From: Rhodobacter sp.
Lineage (GTDB): Bacteria; Pseudomonadota; Alphaproteobacteria; Rhodobacterales; Rhodobacteraceae
NCBI GenBank assembly: GCA_027484145.1
Contig: JAIXUH010000007.1
Coordinates: 124,001 to 188,000, forward strand
Reading direction: 5' to 3'
Length of the DNA: 64,000 nucleotides
In this document: in pieces, positions 51,097 to 59,605 of the stretch
Layout: each line of letters opens with the position of its first letter
How positions within the stretch are numbered: the first letter of the stretch is position 1
Position numbers and translations under genes: made by a program
The notes under the pieces: model-generated
Databases searched by the model: none
What the model was told of the DNA's origin: nothing
Seen by the model: the letters and a program-made list of their open reading frames with translations, nothing else

Positions 51097-51699
51097 ATGA
51101 ACCGCAGAACCGCCCTTTTGGCCCCGCTTGCCCTGATTGCCCTTGGCGCCCCGGCGTTTGCCGAGAAGATTTCGCTGGGTGATCTGTCGAATTACCTGAA
51201 CGGCCTGTCGACGGTCGCGACCGACTTCACGCAGGTGAACGCCGACGGCACCATTGCAACCGGCCGGTTGTTCATCCGCCGCCCCGGCCGGGTGCGCTTT
51301 GAATATGCCCCGCCCGACCAAAGCCTTGTGATGGCGGGGGGGCAGCAGGTTGCGATCTTTGACGCCAAGTCGAACCAACCGCCCGAGCAATACCCGCTGA
51401 AACGCACGCCGCTGAACCTGATTCTGGCCGCCGACATCAACCTTGGCCGCGCCAAGATGGTCGTGGGCCATAACGAGGTGGAGAACACCACCCGCGTCGT
51501 GGCGCAAGACCCCGACAATCCGGGCTATGGCACGATCGAACTGGTGTTCACCGCCAACCCGGTTGAACTGCGGCAATGGATCATCACCGATGATGTCGGC
51601 AGCCAGACCACGGTGATCCTGGGCGAGATGAAAAAAGGCGGGTCCATCCCCGCCTCTTACTTCGACATCACCGCCGAGACGAAAAAGCGCGGGCTTTAA
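51097..51699 (+). CDS. lolA: Outer-membrane lipoprotein carrier protein LolA family
   Basis: Signal peptide, LNGLSTVATDFTQVNADGTIATGRLFIRRPGRVRFEYAPPD. Confidence 0.9.
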   Translation: MNRRTALLAPLALIALGAPAFAEKISLGDLSNYLNGLSTVATDFTQVNADGTIATGRLFIRRPGRVRFEYAPPDQSLVMAGGQQVAIFDAKSNQPPEQYPLKRTPLNLILAADINLGRAKMVVGHNEVENTTRVVAQDPDNPGYGTIELVFTANPVELRQWIITDDVGSQTTVILGEMKKGGSIPASYFDITAETKKRGL

Positions 51700-52277
51700 C
51701 GCCCGCAGCTTGCCAGTTGCTGGGCATACATCTCTGACCGCGCCCGGACCTTTGCCGACACCTCCATCAGCCACGGCTTGCCAAGATAGCTTTGGTTGGC
51801 ATAGCCGGTCCGGCCTTCGTGATAGGCCAGATACTGCGCCTCGGCATCGGCCTTCGATATGCCCAGCCGCTGTGCTGACTGATCCATATACCAGCCCATG
51901 AAGTCGGTCGCGTCTTCGATGCGGTCACGGCGCGCGCTGCGCCGGCCCTGTTCGTCCTGATATTCTTCCCATGTGCCATCAAGGGCTTGGCTGTAACCAT
52001 AGGCCGATGATTGCCGCCCCATGGGGATAATGCCCAAGGCAAAGCGGTGCGGCGTGCGCGCATTGCCGATGAACTTCGATTCCTGATGGATCGTCGCCAT
52101 CTGCACATGAACGGGAATGCCCCATCTGCGCTCGGTCGCCTTCATGGCGCGGTAGTATTGTGGACGTTCCTGCGTGATGGCGCAGGCATTATCCAATTCA
52201 CGAGGCGCCGAAAAGTTGCCCCCCCCGCATGATGCAAGGGTCAGAAACACAATCGACGCGCGGAGAAGTCTGCTCAT
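51696..52277 (-). CDS. Lipoprotein with transglycosylase SLT-like domain
   Basis: Lipobox LASC; RWGIPVHVQMATIHQESKFIGNAR, GYSQALDGTWEEYQ; start at 52277. Confidence 0.82.
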   Translation of the reverse strand: MSRLLRASIVFLTLASCGGGNFSAPRELDNACAITQERPQYYRAMKATERRWGIPVHVQMATIHQESKFIGNARTPHRFALGIIPMGRQSSAYGYSQALDGTWEEYQDEQGRRSARRDRIEDATDFMGWYMDQSAQRLGISKADAEAQYLAYHEGRTGYANQSYLGKPWLMEVSAKVRARSEMYAQQLASCGR

Positions 52278-52535
52278 CTGCCCCTCGCACGTTTTTTTAT
52301 TATTCAGCACGATACGGCAAAACGCTGTCGGGGGAAATGGGTCAACCACGCAAGCCCGATCAGAAATACGCGAGGACGGCACCCTTCCGCCACAGGCCCC
52401 GGACGGGCGCGCAGCCCCCTCGACAGGATGCCACTGTGGGGCTAAGGGCCACAGATTGTTTCCCTGAGGTTCGGTCGGTCTTGTGGACAAAGCCTGCCCT
52501 TCGGGATTACTAACCATCATCGGGGGAAGCGTTCT

Positions 52536-52862
52536 ATGCTAAAGTCCACACCCAAATATCATCTTGGACAGGTGGTCCGTCATCGGAAGCATCCGTTCCG
52601 CGGTGTTGTGTTTGACGTGGACGCCATGTTTTCGAACACCGACGAATGGTATGAAAACATCCCCGAGGAAAGCCGTCCGTCCAAGAACCAGCCGTTCTAT
52701 CACCTGCTGGCCGAGAATGACCAAAGCTATTACGTGGCTTATGTATCCGAGCAGAACCTTGTCCCGGACGAGACTGGAGAGCCCGTCGGCCACCCCGACC
52801 TGCATGATCTCTTCGGCGATTTCGAGAACGGCCGCTATCCGCTGCAGTTCCAGTTGAACTAA
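52536..52862 (+). CDS. hspQ: Heat shock protein HspQ
   Basis: KYHLGQVVRHRKHPFRGVVFDVDAMFSNTDEWYENIPEESRPSKNQPFYHLLAEN. Confidence 0.94.
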   Translation: MLKSTPKYHLGQVVRHRKHPFRGVVFDVDAMFSNTDEWYENIPEESRPSKNQPFYHLLAENDQSYYVAYVSEQNLVPDETGEPVGHPDLHDLFGDFENGRYPLQFQLN

Positions 52863-52933
52863 AGCCTGCGCCCCTCACGCGTTGACCTTCTGCTAACCGG
52901 TTTGCCGATACCCTTGTCAGGGAATCGGAGGGC

Positions 52934-53284
52934 ATGATGCAGATTGACACCACACGACACACCAACCGGCTGATCGTCCACGTCCGCGAAACGCGGATTG
53001 ATGCGGCCAGCGCAATCGAATTCAAGGAGCAGATGCGATCCATCACCCAAAGCACGGCCCTGCCGGTGCTTCTGGATCTGTCCTGCGTCACCTTCATTGA
53101 CAGCAGTGGTCTGGGGGCGGTGGTCGCGGTGCGCAAAGCGCTGGATCCCGGCCGCCTGCTGGAACTGGCCGGGCTGACCCCGGCTGTTGAAAAGGTGTTC
53201 CGGCTGACCCGGATGGACAGCGTTTTCCCCATTTTGCCCGCCCTGCCCGCCGATCTGCCAGATGACCTGCGCGATGCCGTCTGA
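52934..53284 (+). CDS. STAS-domain anti-sigma factor antagonist
   Basis: PVLLDLSCVTFIDSSGLGAVVAVRKAL; DSSGLG phospho-acceptor motif. Confidence 0.9.
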   Translation: MMQIDTTRHTNRLIVHVRETRIDAASAIEFKEQMRSITQSTALPVLLDLSCVTFIDSSGLGAVVAVRKALDPGRLLELAGLTPAVEKVFRLTRMDSVFPILPALPADLPDDLRDAV

Positions 53285-53720
53285 GCCGCAGGACAAGACG
53301 ACGCGCCTCACCATCCCTTCGGACGCGCATCAGGTTCGCCTTGCGCTATGCACCCTGTTCGATGCTTTGGCGACCGGCCCGTTGCCGCCGGATACCCGCG
53401 ATACGGCCCAGATCGTTCTGGCCGAGGCGCTGAACAACATCGTGGAACATGCTTATGGCACTGAACGCGGCGAAATCGAGGTGACGCTGCACACGTCGGC
53501 CACTGGCCTGCATTGCCAGATCGCCGATTTTGGCCGCCCCATGCCGGGTGGCATTCTGCCCGAAGGGCGGCTGTCGCTGCCTCATCTGATGGCAGACCTG
53601 CCCGAAGGCGGGTTTGGCTGGCACCTGATTCGAAGCCTCTCGCAAGACCTGCGCTATCGTTACGAAGGCGGGTGCAACCGGCTGGAGTTTCGCATTGAAT
53701 CGCAACAGTCGGCCCTGTGA
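53274..53720 (+). CDS. ATP-binding anti-sigma factor kinase (RsbW-like HATPase_c)
   Basis: IVLAEALNNIVEHAYG N-box, QIADFGRPMPGG G-box; overlaps the STAS gene. Confidence 0.88.
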   Translation: MPSEPQDKTTRLTIPSDAHQVRLALCTLFDALATGPLPPDTRDTAQIVLAEALNNIVEHAYGTERGEIEVTLHTSATGLHCQIADFGRPMPGGILPEGRLSLPHLMADLPEGGFGWHLIRSLSQDLRYRYEGGCNRLEFRIESQQSAL

Positions 53721-53815
53721 CTGCCGATTGTTGCGCGATTTGGCAATCTGACGCGAAAGGGTCAGATTTTCCCCCTAAAATCGCCGCCCGTGCCGCCGAT
53801 ATAGAACATGTAGCT

Positions 53816-53883
53816 GCATAAAGCTTCCCTCGGTGCGACGGATAAAAGCCCCCACCCAGTTCGTTGCACCGAGGTTCTTATGC
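53816..53883. repeat. Imperfect inverted repeat GCATAA..CCTCGGTGC / GCACCGAGG..TTATGC
   Basis: Arms 53816-53836 and 53866-53883 in the RsbW-like/ggt intergenic region. Confidence 0.75.
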
Positions 53884-53920
53884 GCTTGGCAATCCCCCGC
53901 ACCGCGCCTAGCTTTGCCCC

Positions 53921-55510
53921 ATGACCATGGGGGCACGTATGCGCGACTTTCACCTTCCGGGCCGATCGGCCGTCTATGCCACCAACGGCGTTTGCGCCAC
54001 CTCGCACCCTTTGGCGGCCAAGGCAGCCATCGACATGCTGCAGGCGGGCGGCAACGCGGTTGATGCGGCCCTTGCCGGGGCGGTTTTGCTGGGCATCTGC
54101 GAGCCGCAAATGACCGGTATCGGCGGCGACTGTTTTGCTCTGCTCAAGCCCGCCGGGGAAGAACGGGTTATCTCACTCAACGGCTCGGGTCGCGCGCCAA
54201 AGGGGTTGTCGGCGGCTGAAATGCGGTCGCGTGGCCTGACCGCCGTGCCCTTGCGTGGTGTCGAAGCCATCACCCTTCCCGGCGCGATGGATGCCTTTTG
54301 CCGTCTGTCGGCCGATTGGGGCCGCAAATCGCTGGCCGATGTTCTGGCCCCCGCCATCCATTACGCTGAACAGGGTGTACCCGTCGCGCCGCGCGTGGCT
54401 TTTGACTGGGCCGATGATGCCCCCGCCCTGCAGGGCCGCGCCCGTGACCATTTCCTCTTTGCCGGACAGCCCCCCCGTCCGGGCCAGATCTTCCGCGCCC
54501 CCGGTCAGGCCGAGGTGTTGCGCCGCGTGGCCCGCGATGGCCGCGCCGGGTTCTACGAAGGCGAAGTTGCCGAAGACCTGATCACGTCACTGCGCGCGCT
54601 TGGCGGCACCCACACGATGGAGGATCTTGCCGCCACCGCCTGCGACTATGGCACCCCGGTCGAAGGCTCCTATCACGGCACGGACCTGCTCGAGCATCCG
54701 CCAAATGGTCAGGGCGCCACGGCGATCTTGCTCCTCAAGATCCTGCGCCACTTTGATCTGGCCGCGATGGACCCGTTCGGCAGCCAGCGCGCGCATCTGG
54801 AGGCCGAGGCCGCGAAACTGGCCTATGACGCGCGCAACCGCTTTATCGCCGACAAGACCGCGCGGCTGGATCACATGCTGTCGGATGAAACCGCTGCGCG
54901 CCTTGCCGCTCTGATCAACCCCGCGCGCGCCATGGCATCTGCCGCCCCGCTGACCGAGGCCATTCACCGCGACACCATCTATATCACCGTGGTGGACCGT
55001 GACCGCATGGCCATTTCGCTGATCTATTCGGTGTTCTGGGGCTTTGGGGCCGGGCTTGCGTCGGAACGGTTCGGCATCAACTTCCAGAACCGCGGCGCGG
55101 GCTTTACCCTGACCGAAGGCCACCCGAATGTGGCAGGCGGCGGCAAGCGGCCGATGCACACCATCATTCCGGGCATGCTGCGGCAGGATGGGCGCATCAC
55201 CATGCCATTCGGCGTGATGGGCGGCGGGTATCAGCCCACGGGCCATGCGCGGCTGGTGTCCAACCTTGTCGATTTCGGGATGGACCTGCAGGCCGCCATC
55301 GACGCGCCGCGCTGCTTTGCCGGGCCGCAGGGGCTGGAGGTGGAGCGTGGCTATTCCGAAAGCGTCTGTGCCGAACTGTCCGATATGGGCCATACGGTCG
55401 TGACCCCCTATATCCCTCTCGGCGGTGCGCAGGCCATCCAGATCGGCGACGATGGCGTACTGTTGGCCGGGTCGGACCCGCGCAAAGATGGCATTGGTTT
55501 GGGGTATTGA
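53921..55510 (+). CDS. ggt: Gamma-glutamyltransferase family protein
   Basis: AIDMLQAGGNAVDAALAGAVLLGICEPQMTGIGGDCFAL; GGGKRPMHTIIPGM. Confidence 0.92.
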   Translation: MTMGARMRDFHLPGRSAVYATNGVCATSHPLAAKAAIDMLQAGGNAVDAALAGAVLLGICEPQMTGIGGDCFALLKPAGEERVISLNGSGRAPKGLSAAEMRSRGLTAVPLRGVEAITLPGAMDAFCRLSADWGRKSLADVLAPAIHYAEQGVPVAPRVAFDWADDAPALQGRARDHFLFAGQPPRPGQIFRAPGQAEVLRRVARDGRAGFYEGEVAEDLITSLRALGGTHTMEDLAATACDYGTPVEGSYHGTDLLEHPPNGQGATAILLLKILRHFDLAAMDPFGSQRAHLEAEAAKLAYDARNRFIADKTARLDHMLSDETAARLAALINPARAMASAAPLTEAIHRDTIYITVVDRDRMAISLIYSVFWGFGAGLASERFGINFQNRGAGFTLTEGHPNVAGGGKRPMHTIIPGMLRQDGRITMPFGVMGGGYQPTGHARLVSNLVDFGMDLQAAIDAPRCFAGPQGLEVERGYSESVCAELSDMGHTVVTPYIPLGGAQAIQIGDDGVLLAGSDPRKDGIGLGY

Positions 55511-55512
55511 GT

Positions 55513-55989
55513 ATGAACACCACCACCCCAATCACCCCAGATTATGTCGCCCTTGCCGCCAGCATCCGCGCGCTGACTCATGGCGAAACTGACAGCGTCG
55601 CGCTGATGGCGACGCTGGCCTGCGAAATCCACCACGGCCATCCATTCAGTGACTGGACAGGCTTTTACCGCGTTGTCGCCCCCGAACTCCTTAAGATCGG
55701 CCCCTATCAGGGCGGCCACGGTTGCCTTGTCATCCCGTTTTCGCGCGGGGTCTGCGGGGCCTGCGCGCGCACGGGTCAGGTGATGAACGTGCCCGATGTC
55801 GAGGCGTTTCCCGACCATATCGCCTGTTCGTCGACAACCCGCTCGGAACTGGTGCTGCCCGTCCGTAATGGCGCGGGACTGCTGCTTGGTGTGCTTGATC
55901 TGGACAGCAACACCCCCGCCGCCTTTACGCCGGCGGATGAGGCGTTCTTTGTCGACCTTTTGGCCGAGGTGTTTCGCGACGCCACCTGA
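55513..55989 (+). CDS. msrC: Free methionine-(R)-sulfoxide reductase-like GAF protein
   Basis: DWTGFYRV, CLVIPFSRGVCGACARTGQVMNVPDVEAFPDHIAC, RSELVLPV, GVLDLDS. Confidence 0.85.
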   Translation: MNTTTPITPDYVALAASIRALTHGETDSVALMATLACEIHHGHPFSDWTGFYRVVAPELLKIGPYQGGHGCLVIPFSRGVCGACARTGQVMNVPDVEAFPDHIACSSTTRSELVLPVRNGAGLLLGVLDLDSNTPAAFTPADEAFFVDLLAEVFRDAT

Positions 55990-56009
55990 TGCTGTCCCGG
56001 GCGGCGACG

Positions 56010-56435
56010 CTAAATCCGCCGCGACGGCACCCAGACATAGCCATCAGGGCCCATGATGACCGCTTCGCGCAGGCCATGGCCGCGCTTGTCGGTCGGCTCT
56101 TGCAACAGCATCGCGTCGACAAAACCCTCCAGCCGCGCCGCAGCGGCGTCGGGGTCAGCTTCGTGCAGGCGCAATTCCAGCCCTGTCCCGCGCGGTGCGG
56201 CCTCGGGCAGCAGTGCATGGATCGGATGGCGCGCAAAAGTGGCGTCGGCATGCAACTGAAACGGCATCCCCGCATGCAGCACAATGGCAAAGTCGCGGCT
56301 GGCCCGATGCGCCTGCATCCCGAAGACGCCCGTCAGAAAGGCCACCTGCAGCGCCACGTCGCGGACCAGAAGGTTGACGCTGACCCCCCGCAAGGCATGG
56401 CCGAAATCCCGGGCGGGAACGGTTTCATAATCCAA
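56010..56435 (-). CDS. VOC/glyoxalase-like protein
   Basis: VSVNLLVRDVALQVAFLTGVFGMQAHRASRDFAIVLHAGMPFQLHAD; IMGPDGYVWVPSRR; TTG start at 56435 tentative. Confidence 0.7.
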   Translation of the reverse strand: MDYETVPARDFGHALRGVSVNLLVRDVALQVAFLTGVFGMQAHRASRDFAIVLHAGMPFQLHADATFARHPIHALLPEAAPRGTGLELRLHEADPDAAAARLEGFVDAMLLQEPTDKRGHGLREAVIMGPDGYVWVPSRRI

Positions 56436-56553
56436 AGCGCAACTCCCTCTGTTGCGCGCAGCCTGCCCTGCCGCCCCGCCCCACGTCAAACGACATCCCT
56501 TGATCTTCGTCATCACCGCGTCGATGGTGCGCCAAATGCAAATGGAGGCGACA

Positions 56554-57450
56554 ATGGCAAAGATCACCCTGCTGGACGGTGGCATGGGGCAAGAACTGGT
56601 GGCACGCTCGGGTGACGAGCCGACCCCGCTTTGGGCCACGCGCGTGATGATCGACCACCCCGGGATGGTGCGCGACATTCACGCCGATTACTTTGCCGCC
56701 GGGGCAAGCGTGGCCACCACCAACACCTATGCCATCCACCATGACCGGCTGGTGCGGTTCGATCTGGACCATCTGTTTCACGCGTTTCACCTGCGCGCCT
56801 TGGCCGAGGCGCATGAGGCGCAGGCTGCCGCCGGGCGCGGCCTGATCGCCGGGTCAATGGGGCCACTGATCGCCAGCTATCGCACCGATGTGGTTCAGGC
56901 CGTCGAAGCAGCCACCCCGAAATACGCCGAGATTGCCCGCATCCTTGGCCCGCATGTCGACATGATCCTGTGCGAAACGATGGCCTCGATCACGCAGGCC
57001 GAAGGCGCGCTGAAAGGCGGGCTTGAATCGGGCAAGCCGGTCTGGCTGTCGGTCTCGGTGGATGACAATGACGGATCAAAGCTGCGCTCGGGCGAACCCG
57101 TGGCCGATCTGGCGCGGCTGACCACGGCCTATCCGGTGGCGGCCGTGCTGGCCAACTGCTCGGTCCCGGAGTCGATGGCGGCAGCCATGGCTGCGCTCAA
57201 ACCGCTGGGCCTGCCCTTTGGCGCCTATGCCAATGGCTTTACCCATATTTCCGGCAACTTCCTGAAAGACGCGCCAACGGTCAAGGAACTCACCCATCGC
57301 CACGACCTGACGCCCGAGAAATACGCCGATTTCGCCATGGAATGGGTCGGCATGGGCGCCACTATCGTCGGCGGCTGCTGCGAGGTGGGTCCCGCCCACA
57401 TCCGCCATCTGGCTGACCGTCTGCGCGCAGCAGGGCATGAGGTCGCATGA
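56554..57450 (+). CDS. Homocysteine S-methyltransferase family protein
   Basis: ITLLDGGMGQEL, ILCETMASITQAEGAL, GATIVGGCCEVGPAHIRHLA zinc-binding GGCC. Confidence 0.93.
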   Translation: MAKITLLDGGMGQELVARSGDEPTPLWATRVMIDHPGMVRDIHADYFAAGASVATTNTYAIHHDRLVRFDLDHLFHAFHLRALAEAHEAQAAAGRGLIAGSMGPLIASYRTDVVQAVEAATPKYAEIARILGPHVDMILCETMASITQAEGALKGGLESGKPVWLSVSVDDNDGSKLRSGEPVADLARLTTAYPVAAVLANCSVPESMAAAMAALKPLGLPFGAYANGFTHISGNFLKDAPTVKELTHRHDLTPEKYADFAMEWVGMGATIVGGCCEVGPAHIRHLADRLRAAGHEVA

Positions 57451-58118
57451 CCACCACCCCCAGCCTGATCCCGGATTTCACCTATGACCCGCCCACCGGG
57501 CCATTGGTGATCATCCATGAGGACCGACATCTGCTGGTGGTCGACAAGCCCGCCGGGCTGCTGTCGGTGCCGGGCAAGCTGGAAGGGCGCGAAGATTGCC
57601 TGATCACCCGCCTGCAGGCTGCGCGGTGGGATGCGCTGGTGGTGCACCGGCTGGATTGTGACACGTCGGGCGTGATCATCTTTGCCCGGACCAAGGCCGC
57701 GCAGGGCTTTCTGGGGCAAGAGTTTGAAAAGCGCCGCGCCCGCAAGACCTATGTGGCCCGCGTCTGGGGGCAGATGGCCGAGGATCACGGTCATGTCGAC
57801 CTGCCCTTGTGTTCCGACTGGCCGCGCCGCCCGCGCCAGATGGTCAGCCATGAGATGGGAAAGCCCGCGCAAACCGATTGGGAAGTGATCCGCCGCGACG
57901 CGACGGAAACCCGCGTCCACCTGCACCCGTTGACGGGCCGCAGCCACCAGTTGCGCGTGCATATGCTGGCGCTTGGTCACCCGATCATCGGCGATCAGAT
58001 CTATGCCACGGGCGAAGCGCGCGATGCGCCCCGCCTGATGCTGCATGCCGAAAGCCTGACACTGCACCACCCTGCGACGGGTGAGCCTGTGACCTTTTCT
58101 GCACCTGCGCCGTTCTGA
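57447..58118 (+). CDS. RluA-family pseudouridine synthase
   Basis: LLVVDKPAGLLSVPG, VVHRLDCDTSGVIIFAR, LHPLTGRSHQLRVHMLALGHPIIGD. Confidence 0.93.
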   Translation: MTTTPSLIPDFTYDPPTGPLVIIHEDRHLLVVDKPAGLLSVPGKLEGREDCLITRLQAARWDALVVHRLDCDTSGVIIFARTKAAQGFLGQEFEKRRARKTYVARVWGQMAEDHGHVDLPLCSDWPRRPRQMVSHEMGKPAQTDWEVIRRDATETRVHLHPLTGRSHQLRVHMLALGHPIIGDQIYATGEARDAPRLMLHAESLTLHHPATGEPVTFSAPAPF

Positions 58119-58176
58119 CACGGCAAAAGCAGCAAATCCGCTTTTCCCGCGCTTGGCGAAGGGTTAAGCATTTCGC

Positions 58177-58845
58177 ATGACGTGGACCTTGCCAAATATC
58201 CTGACGGTGCTGCGACTTGTCGCGGCCCCCGGCGTTGCAATCATGTTCCTGTATTTCCATCGGCCTTGGGCCGACTGGTTTGCGCTGACCCTGTTCATCG
58301 TGGCCGCCGTGACCGACTGGTTCGATGGCTACCTTGCCCGGCTGTGGAAGCAGGAGTCCAAGTTCGGCACCATGATGGACCCGATTGCCGACAAGGCGAT
58401 GGTGGTCATCGCCCTTGTCATCATCACCGGCTATTCCGGCATGAACCCTTGGCTCATCCTGCCCGTCACAGTCATCCTGTTCCGCGAGGTGTTCGTCTCG
58501 GGCCTGCGCGAGTATCTGGGGGCCAAGGCGGGCCTGCTGAAGGTGACGAAGCTGGCCAAGTGGAAAACCACGGCGCAGATGGTAGCCATTTCGATCCTGT
58601 TTCTGGGCACCGGGCTGGAACATCTGGAAGGCATCGCCCGTCAGGGCATGACCACCGATCAATACGCCCTTGCGGTCAGCCAAGGGCTGGCAGATCCGAT
58701 CCGGTCGTGCGGCGCACGGGGTTGTTCGTCAATTGCCACCATGGTGGGGCTTGGCCTGATCTGGATTGCCGCCATACTCACCTTTGTGACCGGCCTTGAC
58801 TACTTTCTGAAATCCTTGCCCTTCCTGAAGGAAGATAAGCAATGA
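58177..58845 (+). CDS. pgsA: CDP-diacylglycerol--glycerol-3-phosphate 3-phosphatidyltransferase
   Basis: WTLPNILTVLRLVAAPGV; DWFDGYLARLWKQESKFGTMMDPIADK CDP-alcohol motif. Confidence 0.95.
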   Translation: MTWTLPNILTVLRLVAAPGVAIMFLYFHRPWADWFALTLFIVAAVTDWFDGYLARLWKQESKFGTMMDPIADKAMVVIALVIITGYSGMNPWLILPVTVILFREVFVSGLREYLGAKAGLLKVTKLAKWKTTAQMVAISILFLGTGLEHLEGIARQGMTTDQYALAVSQGLADPIRSCGARGCSSIATMVGLGLIWIAAILTFVTGLDYFLKSLPFLKEDKQ

Positions 58846-59090
58846 TCGACGTTCTTTACTTTGCTTGGGTGCGCGAACGCATCGGGCTGCCGCGCGAAAA
58901 GGTTCAGACCGACGCGCCGACCGTGGCCGCGCTGATCACCGAACTTTGCGCGCGCGAAGAGCGTTATGCCGCCGCCTTTGCCGATCTGGCCAGCCTGCGC
59001 GTGGCGCTGGATCAGGAATTGTCCAGCTTTGACGCGCCCTTGGCGGGCGTGCGAGAGGTGGCGTTCTTCCCTCCGATGACCGGGGGCTGA
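58842..59090 (+). CDS. moaD: Molybdopterin synthase small subunit
   Basis: VLYFAWVRERIGLPREKV; REVAFFPPMTGG*, C-terminal GG. Confidence 0.93.
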   Translation: MIDVLYFAWVRERIGLPREKVQTDAPTVAALITELCAREERYAAAFADLASLRVALDQELSSFDAPLAGVREVAFFPPMTGG

Positions 59091-59091
59091 C

Positions 59092-59532
59092 ATGCGCCTT
59101 TCGGTGCAGGCCGAACCCTTTGATCTGGGCGCCGAAGCCAATGCCTTTGCGGCAGGTGTCACCGGGGCCGGGGCGGTTGTCACCTTTACGGGCATCGTGC
59201 GCGACAATGCGGGCACGCTTTCAGCCATGGAGATCGAACATTACCCCGGCATGACCGAACGCGCGATTGCCGCGATCACGGAACAGGCCATCGCGCGCTG
59301 GTCCTTGGCCGATGCGCTGGTGATCCACCGCTATGGCCGCCTTGCCGGGGGTGAGCCGATCATGATGGTGGCCACCGCCGCATCACACCGGGCCGATGCC
59401 TTTGACGCCGCCGAATTTCTGATGGATTACCTCAAATCCCGCGCACCGTTCTGGAAAAAGGAAATCGGCGCCGATGGGGCGGAATGGGTGGCCGCCAAGG
59501 ATACGGATGAGGCGGCCCTGACCCGCTGGTAG
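59092..59532 (+). CDS. moaE: Molybdopterin synthase catalytic subunit
   Basis: GAVVTFTGIVRDN, LEIEHYPGM-like, YLKSRAPFWKKE. Confidence 0.94.
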   Translation: MRLSVQAEPFDLGAEANAFAAGVTGAGAVVTFTGIVRDNAGTLSAMEIEHYPGMTERAIAAITEQAIARWSLADALVIHRYGRLAGGEPIMMVATAASHRADAFDAAEFLMDYLKSRAPFWKKEIGADGAEWVAAKDTDEAALTRW

Positions 59533-59551
59533 CCACCACGGCGATATTTGC

Positions 59552-59576
59552 AAAGCCGCATTTCCTTTGCGGCTTT
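59552..59576 (+). terminator. Rho-independent-like terminator after moaE
   Basis: AAAGCCGCA-TTTCCTT-TGCGGCTTT. Confidence 0.75.
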
Positions 59577-59605
59577 CTTGGCCCCGGTCGTCGTGCTAGG
59601 GCGAA

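Noticed and set aside
58842-59532. moaD/moaE without other molybdenum cofactor genes as a possible novel split system
   Set aside because: A pgsA-moaD-moaE arrangement is, as far as I recall, common in this group; other moa genes may simply lie outside the window.
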